Notes under the pieces: generated by a model | What the model was told of the DNA's origin: nothing | The model's input: only the letters and a program-made list of their open reading frames with translations | The model's database searches: none | Shown here: piece by piece, positions 31,436-42,351 of the stretch | How positions within the stretch are numbered: position 1 is the first letter of the stretch | Layout: every line of letters begins with the position of its first letter | Position numbers and translations under genes: made by a program | Source: Branchiostoma belcheri | Taxonomy: Eukaryota > Chordata > Leptocardii > Amphioxiformes > Branchiostomatidae | Direction: 5' to 3' | Assembly (NCBI RefSeq): GCF_001625305.1 | Contig: NW_017802525.1 | Span: forward strand, 474,782-538,781 | DNA length: 64,000 nucleotides

Positions 31436-34400
31436 GGAGTTGAGTGAACTAAAGGACGGCGCAGGTAACCAGACAGGTGGTTTCATCCACCTGCACCGTG
31501 TGTGTCTGGTTCAGGGTGCCTGGCCGGACCACCTTCTGGCCATGTGGGACCGGTGGCACCAGCAGAAGGCAGGAGGGTCAGAGAACGACAAGCCAGACAT
31601 GTTTCGAGACTCCCAGCTGTTCGTTGTGCTGGAGTCCGAGGATGGGGGCTGTGATCTGGAACACTTCCAGGTATTATTCTTATGTATATTAGGCCACACC
31701 GTCTTAATTTTACGGATGACATCCGCACGCGCATTTATTTTCGTCTGTTCTCAAAAAAAGATCACGTCCTCCAAGACTCTGGCCTGGCTCTAGTTAGTGG
31801 CAATAGGGAGCCGGTGGTAACTCTGGAGGATGGCACCCAGGATGCCGAAGCTCCACGACTCAAGAACTCAGTACATGCGTACAGTGCCGACTCGTAAATT
31901 CCGCAAAAAGCCAGCATTTGTCGGCTTGTCGTATACGTTGCTATGTACTGCCTCAAATTCACAATACCAGCCTTGTATTCCTGTGGTTTATTAGCATTTT
32001 TATTTTTGGTCAGATTTTTTTTCATTCGCCCGCGCTCACTGGTTTGTGTGTCTTCAGAGGATGTCATCCGTAAAATTAAGCCGGTGTGACTTTATGTTTA
32101 CAAATTACTTTCTTTGATGTTTCAGCATGCCCAGAAGGATGTAGAGGTGACATAATGGACAGCAAAAAGTTGTCTTATTTAATGTTCTGTAAGCTGATGT
32201 ATTACTGTGTTGTTTATATTACAAGTCTCTAGTGTATTAGATACAATCTTACTACGGAGAAGACAAATCATATGTCTGTTTGATAGATGTATTTGTTCAA
32301 CTGATGGCAACCAATATCACCAAGCTGCCTAGTAGCCCATTATATTGCATTTTTGTGATTTCAATAAAATAAAATAACGTTAAATACAAAAAATGTCGCA
32401 TCTTGCTTCAGTTTCCTTAGAAAACAAGCTGTTTCTCTCCTGTAGTTCTACAGTCTGAGGCAAGCCAAGGCTGTTCTGCACCAGATCACCATCGCCCTGG
32501 CTGTTGCGGAGGCTGCTCTCCAGTTTGAACACCGGGACCTCCACTGGGGAAACGTGCTAGTGAGGAAAGGAGGGGAACAAAGCTCCACCCATCACCTGGC
32601 AGGGGATTCCTCCCCTGTGTGTGTGGCCACCAGAGGACTGGATGTGAACATTATTGACTTCACAGTGTCCAGGATACACAAGGGTGAGTTGGTGTGAAGA
32701 GATCCTTCTCTAATCTCCAAGCAGGTTTGGGGTTATTTTTGGCATGTTTTTAGGCTTTTTTATTGGGGTTTCTCTTTTGCACTGGAATTTTTTTTTCACC
32801 CAACCCAACCTCTGCCGGCAGTCGAAAGCTTCAATATGCTATAAACCTAATCACTTCAACACATTACAGTCGTTCTGCAAGGTGTGAACCAGACGTATGA
32901 ATAGGCACAGTCAGCAGCAGGCATGTGGCCGAATGAATGCCTTTCTGACTGGCTAGATGTGTGATAATCCACCACAGTAAAATGGATATCCCTAATGATA
33001 ACTTGATGGTTCCCGGGGAGGAGCACTGTCACCTTTCCTGCATAGGTTTGCCCCGCCCCGGGGTGAGTGAAAAAAAAATTCCAGTGCAAAAGAGAAACCC
33101 CAATAAAAAAGCCTAAAAACACGCCCAAAATAACCCAAACCTCTGCTTGGACTCCGAGTGTAATCCTAAAATCTCACTACAACTCAGGACTGTAACCAGT
33201 TGGGATGCTGAAGAGTTAGCTTCCTTGGCAGGCTCTACAAATGATGCTCTTTAGGGGGCTTGTACATGCACTTTTCTTATGGTGTACAACTTCTATTCTG
33301 TACAGAAGTGACATGCCGTAAGAAAAAAAAAATGCATCATACATGTAGAAGCCATAAAAAAGCCCCATACATAGTTCATGTAGTCTGTGCTTTTTGTGGC
33401 TAAGGAGGCTACAGGAAAGTCAGAAAAGTCAGAAAACACATTTTGTTTTGCACAACTTGCACAACACTTTTGAAAGGTCTGCGTCCTGACTTTCCTGTCA
33501 AACTTCTGGCTCTTGTCCTTTAAAATGTATTCATCATTTAAAATAAGGTTACTTTAAGGTCTCCGGGGTGGCTAATTTGGTGATTTGAGTTTGTACTGTT
33601 TTACTAGTAAAGGAATGAGAGAGAACTGGGATTGTACTGAATATTGGTATCTATCAACATGAGGTTCCCTAAAATAATTTTTGGTACCACATGCATAACG
33701 TCAAGTTTTATTGCCCTTTTTATTATTTTTTTCAAATAAAAAATACAGTTTTTCAAAGAAAAAATACAGAACTTTAATTGGCAATTCCTAACAACATAAA
33801 ACTTTGTTTTTGATTTCATAGTGATGAAAGCTACAAACGTACGTTTGCGCCAACGAAAATATACTAATAATCTGTAGATATGCCCAAATTACTGATTTTT
33901 AATTAGGCAGTAAATTACGTCTCCGTATCTACTGAATTAAGATGACTGTGCAAACAAGAAAATGATGAATAATTGCTTCTCTCCCCCTGTAGATGGCGAG
34001 CCATTATACTGTGACCTGTCAGCTAACCCTACCCTGTTTGAGGGGAAAGGGAGGACTATCAGTTCGACATCTATAGAGAGATGAAGAAGGAAAATCGGTA
34101 TGTTGTTATTATTGTTACATTATTATTGAGTGGGCAGCCTAGTCTCTATGTGCAGCCAGGGGCTGAATGGCGAGGAGCTTGAAATTGGTATGGCTGAATC
34201 ACAGGGACTGGATCACAGGTTATTATGTTGGGTCAGAATAAAGCTTTGTTCCAAAAATTGTGACAGGACTCAAATTTGTGACATATTATAAAGTGTAGTC
34301 TTCTAATTCTTTTATGGATATTCAGCAACACTTAATCATTATAAGCATCACTTCGCAGGTCATCCTCTTTTTTGTTTGATGAGGCCACACCAATTTAATT

Positions 34401-35026
34401 TGTTGACTCTTGGATTCACCTCTTCATTTTTTCTGATTTGCCAAAAAAAATGTTCTGGTTCTTAATCAACTCAAAAATGATCATATTTTGCTCCCAACAG
34501 TTGAGGAAAGTCATTGCAGTTTTTGAATCTAAGCAGTAGTTTGATTAAAAGTTCAAAATTCGTTGTTTAAATATCAACCCAGCCTTTTGTGTTGACTTCA
34601 TGGCTCGAATTGTAGTACAATGTATTTGGGGCTATAATAGGATGCCTAGACCTGTTTTTATTTTTTCGCCCTGTCGCTTAATATAATGTTTCTGAAAAAA
34701 ATCCAAGAACCAAAAAATTAAATTGGTGTGGCCTGTGTTGACATATTGCAGTACCACAGATCAAGACTTAGTTATATCGTGCATCTCTTACACCTTTCTT
34801 TCTCCATTCCCTTTGAAACAGAGATAACTGGAAGCAACACCACCCGTACACAAATGTGTTGTGGCTGCACTATCTTGCAGACAAACTTCTGCACAAGAAG
34901 TACAGAGCCACGAAGATCCACAGGCAGTGGCAGCAGAAGTTCAGAACCTTTCTGAAACAAGTCTTAGCATGTAGGACAGTAGCACAGGTGTTGGAAGACT
35001 GCCAGCTTTTTAAAGAGAAGTCTTAG
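31436..35026 (+). CDS. HASPIN: haspin kinase, C-terminal lobe
   Basis: Exons 31436-31670, 32446-32683, 33993-34097 and 34822-35026 (TAG), phases consistent. Motifs: DSQLFVVLESEDGGCDLEHF, AVAEAALQFEHRDLHWGNVL (catalytic loop, HRDLHWGN typical of haspin), VNIIDFTVSRI (the DYT-type replacement of DFG), YREMKKENRDNW and HPYTNVLWLHYLADKLL. Haspin phosphorylates histone H3 on Thr3 in mitosis to recruit the chromosomal passenger complex. The glycine loop and catalytic lysine are not in the window; the first exon enters at about helix C. Exon 33993-34097 lacks one G in a G/A run near 34045-34055 (EGKG then DYQFDIYRE in another frame). MITE family C sits in intron 1 and a foldback element in intron 2. 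Confidence 0.85.
31692..32090. mobile_element. MITE family C, copy 1
   Basis: Left GGCCACACCGTCTTAATTTT and right AAAATTAAGCCGGTGTGAC are inverted, extended by ACGGATGACATCC / GGATGTCATCCGT. Flanked by TTA-like sequence. It lies in haspin intron 1. A small palindrome (GGATGGCACCCAGGATGCC) related to the TAGCCT elements lies inside. Confidence 0.8.
32713..33153. mobile_element. foldback element in haspin intron 2
   Basis: About 100-base inverted arms: GGGTTTCTCTTTTGCACTGG on the left and CCAGTGCAAAAGAGAAACCC on the right, with TATTTTTGGCATGTTTTTAGG mirrored as well. A partial copy of the right half lies at 36125-36255 (ATGGATATCCCTAATGATAA). Confidence 0.8.
34383..34733. mobile_element. MITE family B, copy 1
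   Basis: Begins GGCCACACCAATTTAATTTG and ends AAATTAAATTGGTGTGGCC. Lies in haspin intron 3, 90 bases before the last exon. Interior phrases (AAAATGATCATATTTTG, CAACCCAGCCTTTTGTG) are shared with the other copies. Confidence 0.8.
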
Positions 35027-35217
35027 CATCATACATGTAGGACAGTAGCACAGGTGTTGGAAGACTGCCAGCTTTTTAAAGAGAAGTCTTAGCATGTACA
35101 TGTAGGACAGTAGCACAGGTGTTGCAAGACTGCCAGCTTTTTAAAGAGAAGTCTTAGCATGTAGGACAGTAGCACAGGTGTTGGAAGACTGCCAGCTTTT
35201 TAAAGAGTAAATTGGGG
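34961..35217 (+). repeat. minisatellite grown from the haspin stop region
   Basis: Four tandem units of 57-66 bp (starts 34961, 35020, 35086, 35151). The first is the coding end of haspin, from VLACRT to the stop; each later unit repeats GGACAGTAGCACAGGTGTTG and the AAGTCTTAG stop. Confidence 0.9.
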
Positions 35218-35219
35218 GT

Positions 35220-35970
35220 ACTCAGAAATCTGCTTTTCTATCTGAAAATGTATCTATCTATGTATGTATCTGAAATTTAAAAAAAGTTATTTTAAAAGTA
35301 TTAAAGTTCAATCACATCAGTGTTCTCTAGTATTCTTGCATCTAGATATTTGTGTAGTGTTAGATATGTATAACACTGTAATATTTTTGTCTTTTGTGCT
35401 ATGAATATTGTCTTAGTCAGAAAGACAATGGAATTGACTTTTTAAAGAGAAATAGCGAGTACTGACTCTGAAATACTGACTCGTTAATGCAATCCTCTGT
35501 GCATATTATATATAATATTTATATGCTCAAATGACTGGGCATGGCTTGAAATTCATTTTGGGTACACTGGTGTACCTAACCTGAAAGCCCAACATAGAAC
35601 AAAGTAGGTAACTCCTGAGTATGTATCTGAGTATGTATGTGAAATTTAAAAAAAATTATTTTAAAAGTAATAAAGTTTAATCACATGTTCTCTAGTATTC
35701 TTGCATCTAGATATTTGTACCTAACCTGAAAGCCCAACATAGAACAAAGTAGGTAACATAATAAGTAAATCTGTATGTATGCATCTATCTAAGTATGTAT
35801 CTGAAATTTATTTTAAAAAAGTTATTTTAAAAGTAATAAAGTTCAATCACACAGTGTTCTCTAGTATTCTTGCATCTAGATATTTGTGTAGTGTTAGATA
35901 TGTATAACACTGTAATATTTCTGTCTTTTGTGCTATGATTATTGTCTTCGTCAGAAAGACTATAATGGAG
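35220..35970 (+). repeat. tandem AT-rich segments after haspin
   Basis: A ~100-base block (GTATCTGAAATTTAAAAAAAG to TTCTTGCATCTAGATATTTG) occurs at ~35266, ~35637 and ~35799. The flanking block TAGATATGTATAACACTGTAATATTT occurs twice. AATAAAG/ATTAAAG hexamers in each could serve as haspin poly(A) signals. Confidence 0.75.
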
Positions 35971-35999
35971 TTGTCTCATCGTGTTGTGGGTGACTGCAG

Positions 36000-38300
36000 G
36001 TTTAGCGGAATAACTCTTGAAGGCATAATTCGATGTCCTTGATTTTTGCCAAGCAGATTACCGTTATTGAGGCCAATGTCAACTGCAAGTTTGGGCTTCA
36101 TAGGGGGTCCGTACGTCACTGCAATGGAACTTAAAATGGATATCCCTAATGATAACTTGATGGTTCCCGGGGAGGAGCACTGTCGATGTCACGTTTCCTG
36201 CATAGGTTTGCAAAAGAGAAACCCCAATAAAAAGCCTAAAAACATGCCAAAAACAAGAATTCTGAGATTTCATACCTCCATGAAATATATGAGTCTTTGT
36301 AAATGTTTTTTATTTGTCTCATTGACAATGGAAATAAGGTCATAATTAGCGTAATCTAGTTACCTCCATGAAAAATGGAGGTATTGTTTTTGGCGGGTCT
36401 GTCTGTGTGTGTGTGTCTGTGTGTGTTTCCGCACATTGTAGTCAGCATAACTTCAGAACGCCTTCATGGATTGTGATGATATTTGGTATGCTGGTATGTC
36501 TTAGGAAGCAAAAGGTCAAGGTCAAATATGGGCCTCCTGGTGGATGACCTTGGTACTGCAGCAAAACTTCCGGTTTTTGTATCTTTTGTCCTGAACAAGC
36601 TATGGTCTTGACTTTTTGGTGACAGATAGCTTATCCTGTCAGGAATAAGTGGCGTAAGTTTGGTCCCCCTAGCAGCTTCTTCTGGAACTACAGGTTAGTT
36701 TCTGGTAAAAAACTTTCAAAGACCAATAAGTCCAGATTGGAACAATAGTATTTTCTATCATTTTTGGTTGTGTAGGTACCTGAGAGACAGTTGTACATGA
36801 TTAAAATAGCAAATTATGCAAATGAGGACTTAATTTGCATAATTAATGAGGAAATTCTATAATTACAGTGTTTCATATAATGGTACTGCTATACATGTAA
36901 TCTATTTAATCTGTGGCAGGCTGAACATCAACAGATACCAATTATGCAAATGATGACCTAATTTGCATAATTAATGTGAACATTTTGTGACTCCTTATTG
37001 GTGAATGATGAGAATTTTATACCTCGTGACATGTATAAGTTACTTAAAGGTTAGCACCACTATGCATATATTATGTTAATGCTGATGTTATTTGCATAAT
37101 TAATGAGGACATGTTGAAATGAACTATGACAATGCAAGCCCATATTTCATGGAGGTATGAGATCTCGGAACTCTTGGTTGTTTTAAGTTTAAAGTCTCAT
37201 AATAAAAGTGTCATAAAGTTGGTATGGACTTAACTGATTTTTTTATGTATATGACAGAAAGTTAATGACAATTAATTGAAAAGAGGCCAGATTTTACTAC
37301 AATGGTCAACTACTGGACACTGGTATTTACTCTCAGTTCTAATGGAAATTGTGTCTTTGCGAAAACAAAAGGCAGTAAAAAAATTAAGTGAAAGGTTGTG
37401 TACTTGTTTGCTACAGGCACTACTTACAATGAGTGTGAATGCAGAACACCCCCTTAGAAACAGTAACAAGATGCTGACGTCAGTCAATAGTTTAAAATTT
37501 TGTAACTTACAGCAACTGCAAAAATACCAAACTATTACGTAAACCAAACACTTTGTGCTGAGATACCTTGTAAACTGCAGAAAAACCCCTTTACATCTTT
37601 GCTGGCCAACCAGCTTTGTAATTTGCATACTGGAACCATGCAACTACATACACACAGGTACAGCTTGCTCCAAACATATGTCAAGGATAAAGCCTTCATA
37701 AACACTGCATTGTGTTTAGTCTGCCAAGTCAGTCAGGTATTAAAGGCACAGTATCACTCCTCTGTCAGGAAGGCTTGGCTCACAGCTGTCGGTAACTTCT
37801 TCTCCAAGGTGTGGCACCCCTCATGCCAAAGGACTCTTCTTCAACACTGCTGCTGGGGGCAGCCTGGTACTGAAATATGGAATGTCGAATATGAGTAACG
37901 GCTTTAATGCAAGTCTTGAATATGGTCCTCAGCAAGTTGGACTTGATTTTCCGCTGTTTCAGAGAAGACAAATTTACATAAAAAATCATAGCAGCACTCT
38001 TTTCAAAAACCATTGGCATTTAAACTTTCTAACAAAGAATACTTACAACTCCCAGGCACCTAGCAATTTAAGCCTACTTTGAGAGCTATGCAAAATGCAA
38101 CTGTGTAACTACCCATAGGATCACATCAAAGCTTTGACTAGTTGGGACACCCTGGCTTCTTTGTAAGCCAAATGAATAAATAAATAGAAGAATATGTATA
38201 GAGTCTATGGGCGTATAGGTATTTGGTTTTATTATCCTATTTGATATAGAATCAATGCAAAATAAATCGAATTTAATCTCAAAATTGATATAACATAATT
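36000..38300. other. repeat-rich intergenic DNA
   Basis: 36125-36255 is a partial foldback copy. 36360-37160 is bounded by ACCTCCATGAAAAATGGAGGT and TTTCATGGAGGTATGAG and contains several TTTGCATAATTAATGAGGA blocks, an unnamed dispersed repeat also related to 39720-40040. 37270-38300 shows no supported gene. Confidence 0.55.
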
Positions 38301-38310
38301 GATAACATAA

Positions 38311-38683
38311 GGCCACACCAATTTGATTTGTTGGTTCTCGGATTTTTTCAGAAAAAATATGAAGCGACGGCGAAAAAATAAAAATAAAAACAGGTCTAGG
38401 CATCCTATTATAGGCTTAAATGCTACAAAATGAGCCATGAAGTCAACACAAAAGGCTGGGTTAAAATTTAAACATTGAATTTTGAACTTTTAATCAAACC
38501 ACTGCAATGATAGATGGGAAAACTGTAACAACTAGGAAGAAAAGGACTTTCCTCAACTGTTGGGGGACAAAACATGAGCATTTTTCAGTTGATTCAGGAC
38601 CAGAATCAAATTTTTTTTTTTTTGCAAATCAGAAAAAAACGAAGAGGCGAATCCGAGAACCAACAAATTAAATTGGTGTGGCC
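38311..38683. mobile_element. MITE family B, copy 2
   Basis: GGCCACACCAATTTGATTTG at the left and AAATTAAATTGGTGTGGCC at the right, with GGTTCTCGGATTTTTTCAG mirrored. TAA stands before and TTA after. Confidence 0.85.
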
Positions 38684-38828
38684 TTATGTTATGTTATATG
38701 TTATGGTATATGTTGTGTTGTGTTGTGTTGTGTTATGTGCTGTGTTATGTGCTGTGTTATGTGCTGTGTTATGTGCTGTGTTATGTGTTGTGTGGTGTTA
38801 TGTGTTGTGTTGTGTTGTGTTGTGTTGA
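38684..38828 (+). repeat. TGTGTTATG minisatellite
   Basis: Irregular array of TTATG / TGTGT / GTGCTGTGTTAT units directly abutting the right end of the MITE and ending next to the esterase-like exon. Cysteine-rich frames through it are artefacts. Confidence 0.9.
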
Positions 38829-38845
38829 GATATCGTAGCAATAAC

Positions 38846-38993
38846 CTAGAGTGCCGAGGCGATAGTTGGGGATAACGACGATGACTCCTTTCTGTGCCAC
38901 AAAACTCCCGTCATACATCTTGTTGGCTCCGAAAACGTTCGCACTGCCATAGATGTAGAGCGTGACGGGAAGCAAAGGGTCACCGTCTGACAC
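38846..38993 (-). CDS. lone carboxylesterase/cholinesterase-family exon
   Basis: Acceptor ATTTTGCAG before GTGTCAGAC and donor CTAG|GTTATT. The exon reads VSDGDPLLPVTLYIYGSANV, then YDGSFVAQKGVIVVIPNYRLG: the beta-strand and NYRLG-LG core of the alpha/beta hydrolase esterase family (cholinesterases, neuroligins). The usual HGGGF/HGGSY oxyanion motif is YGSANVF here, so catalysis is doubtful; it may be neuroligin-like adhesion or a dead copy. No neighbouring exons were found. Confidence 0.55.
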
Positions 38994-39009
38994 CTGCAAA
39001 ATAAACATG

Positions 39010-42000
39010 GCGGTGGGGCGTCAAGGTCATCATCGTGCTCATATAAACTTCAATGTCATGGGTATCCAAAGTTCGATGGGATCTAGAGTTCAGTAGGGTT
39101 TTAAAAATCATTGCTGTGGACTAAACTTTCATCTAAATAACTGCAAGCATCGCTCTGCTATTATATTATTAAATTAAGAAATAGTGATCACCCACTTCAA
39201 ATTGAAGAAGGTAGATAATCTGGACTCCTAGCAACAGACATTTTACACTTTGTGACTCCAACCATTTAGAAAATGAAGTTCATTTAGTATGAAAGTGTAC
39301 GTTATACACAAACATTTTGAATATCTTTTATCGGTGTCCTGAATTCCAATACAGTTAGTAGTATACGATTTATTTGTATATTATATAGTGCTATCCTCTA
39401 ACAATACTGCATAACAAAATCTCTGTGAGTTCGTGTACACCTTCTTAAAGAGGAGGGAAGGAGTATGTAAACGATGGATTTAATCATATATGGCATATCC
39501 TTATATGTTTGACTGTAAACTATAGATTAGTGTAGCGTACGTTTAAGATAAAATCTACAATAAACAAGAGATCCGCGATCTCATATCTTCGCCAAGTGAT
39601 GTTAACCCTTGCGGTTGACGAATTATACAATTTAATCATCGATTTTGTAAATAAGAGCCTCATTTGGATGGATTACATCAGTTGATCATATTCAATCTCC
39701 ACCCAATGACAGCCTTATTTTAACAAAAAGGCTATTATAGCACTTCTTCATAAATTATGCAAATGAGGTCATGATTTGAATAAATTATGTTTATTGATGT
39801 TCAGCTTCACTTAACTTCCAAATGTGGCAAGTATGAAATTCCCAACTTTTACAACTATGAAATTTAAAAAATTTGCCGTTAATTATGCAAAGTAGGTCCT
39901 CATTTACATCATCTATATCCTCAGATGTTTTATCTCGTTCTCAAGTAGATGTCACATGTGTTTCATAGTTCTATTATCGAACAAAGCAGATTTATAGGAT
40001 TTCCTCATTAATTATGCAAATTAGCTCCTGATTTGCATAATTGTCAGCTGATTATGTCGAGCATCACTTCAACTACCTACAGACTAAAGATCATGACAAT
40101 CCGACAACCGATTCTTGAGTTATCATCCTTCAAAATTTTTTCAACAAATGCTCCTGCAGTTCCAGAACAAGCTGCTAGGGGACCCAAACTCATGTCACTT
40201 TTTTCCTACTCCAAGAGCTATCTGCCATCCAAAATTGGTGACCCTAGCATGTCCAGATCATGAGATATCAAAACCGTTTCTGCTGCAGTACCTAGGAAAG
40301 ACGCCAGAGGGCCCCAAATCTAACCATTTCTAGGTCTCATGAAGACCTACCCACCTACCAAGTTTCAGTCCAATCCATACATTTTCGGGCAGTTATTCCT
40401 TCTCTCCAATGTCCAGCCGCCATGCTGTCGTCTTCTTCCATGCCGCGATGCACCATGGGTAACACCATACAGCTGATCTAATTAAGTAATATATTTAAGA
40501 CCCATTTTGGCGCCAAAACTCTTCAGACCAAATTTCGGCAATAGGATAAAGTACATTCCACTTATAGTGTTAAGAAAATGACCCAAACATTTGGATTTTT
40601 TTATTAACATTCGGATGCGACCATAGAGACTGTTTGAGGTTCTTTCAACCGATTTTCTGGAGCTGTCTTTCTTCCTATTGTACAAGAAAATCAAAAGAAA
40701 CTTAAAACTGGGACCAAATTCTTCCCATCTGGGTCTTAGCTTTATACTTCATACTTAATATTTCAACCATTCATGAAACTGCTCAAATAGAACTCAGAGA
40801 ACCTTAACAAGCTACGCTTTCTTCATGCAAAACTATAAATGCTTAAAGAATAATAATTGACAGATATACTGGTCAGTAGGAAATGTTATCTGTTACATGA
40901 AAATAATGGCCTCATTACTTGCCTATGAATCAAACATTAAAAAAGATGTTGTTGAACTTCAAACTGTACAAGCATCACACTTTCAGCACCAAGGACAAAC
41001 ACTGTAATGGCTACATCAGCCCTTCTCTTCTCTTGGGGAATAATAGAAGAACAGCAACAGACTGGAATTTCACTTTATTGATTGTTGAAGTCTTACCAGG
41101 AATGGAGGTAACCTTGAAAATGACTTGTATTCTTATGAAAACATACGAAACAGCTTTGAATATGAAAGATGAACAAAGGTACTCTCTCTCTCTCTCTCAC
41201 ACAAAGGTACACAAAATGTATAATTATGGTTTACAATGACTATAAAATTTGGCTGCATTTTTAGGAAGCGAAAGGTCTATAATCCAAAAAAAGAACATCA
41301 CAATATTTTACTTGAATTCTGTAGTTTATTAAGCAAGTAGTCATGTAAAGCTGGCAGTTAAATTCATCACCACTGCACATATCCTGCACCTCCCCATGGA
41401 GAAGAATGGTTGGTTCCACTACAGTGATGGACTCATTCCTGTACAACAAAGTGGAGAAAAAAAATATAGCATCAAAAACTGCTTTCTAAATAATTATTTG
41501 TTGCAATCATACGATAACTCTCTAAATATCAGTATGCTTCTGTATTTACTATTCATTCATTTTGCGATATGCTTTATTCAAAGTTTTCAACTCAAGAAAT
41601 GATGGTACATCAGGGGTCAAAATTCATTTTTTGGGAATAGGTGCACTGGTCCACCCAACCTAAAAATTTGGGTGCACAAAATTTTCTGTGGGTGCATCAT
41701 ATAAGATAAAATATTTATTAAGTAGAATGTCTTATGTTTTGTTTCTAAAGAAAAGTACTACAAGAATGATTTTATTATTTTTCTGACACTTAGATGTTCA
41801 GAACATGCTGAATACTAGTACTACTACGCGTGCCGGTTTCAAAGGCTTAAGCATGTGCACTGTCGGCACTGGTACATGTAATGTTCATGCTGCCATATCA
41901 ACACAGACTACCCAAGGCCAATCCTTATATAACAGGCCATACAAAGTAAATTTGTTGGTTCTCAGATCTAAAGACCATTAACATGAAAACACGAGTCTGA

Positions 42001-42240
42001 GGGGAAAGTTTGTTATACTGTAAAATTTGTCAGTTTTTTGTATCATGGGATAGAATGTACGTCTGATTCCAGTTACTGTTATTTAAGCTACATGTGCCTG
42101 TGTGAGTGGTTTTTGAGGCTTTATTAACAGTAAGTGTCTTTTAGTGATATGTTTATTTCTGATATCAATATTTATTGATATTAGGCTGTTACAACATTTG
42201 CAAGGCATGTATATAGTACATTGTTTATATACTGGTGTTC
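39010..42240. other. repeat-rich DNA without a supported gene
   Basis: 39590-40450 holds GAGATCCGCGATCTCA and several ATTATGCAAATGAGG / GCATAATTAATG blocks like those at 36.8-37.1 kb. 41606-41710 holds a GGTGCACTGG...GGGTGCATCAT fragment also seen near 45040, 31300 and 35560. 41934 has a family B-like GGCCATACAAAGTAAATTTG end. No domain-bearing frames. Confidence 0.5.
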
Positions 42241-42351
42241 TAAGCTGGTCTGTATTTTATTTACAGTAATCCACAAAATTCGAGCAGTGGATTTGGACAT
42301 TGAAAGCTTTACAAAGGCACACAAAAACATTGAACGACCATACAGACTAAG

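Noticed and set aside
37272..37643. 123-codon minus-strand frame
   Set aside because: AT-rich, no similarity, no splice or promoter context; within chance for this composition.
38574..38875. Cys/Val-rich frames near 38.7 kb
   Set aside because: Translation of the TGTGTTATG minisatellite.
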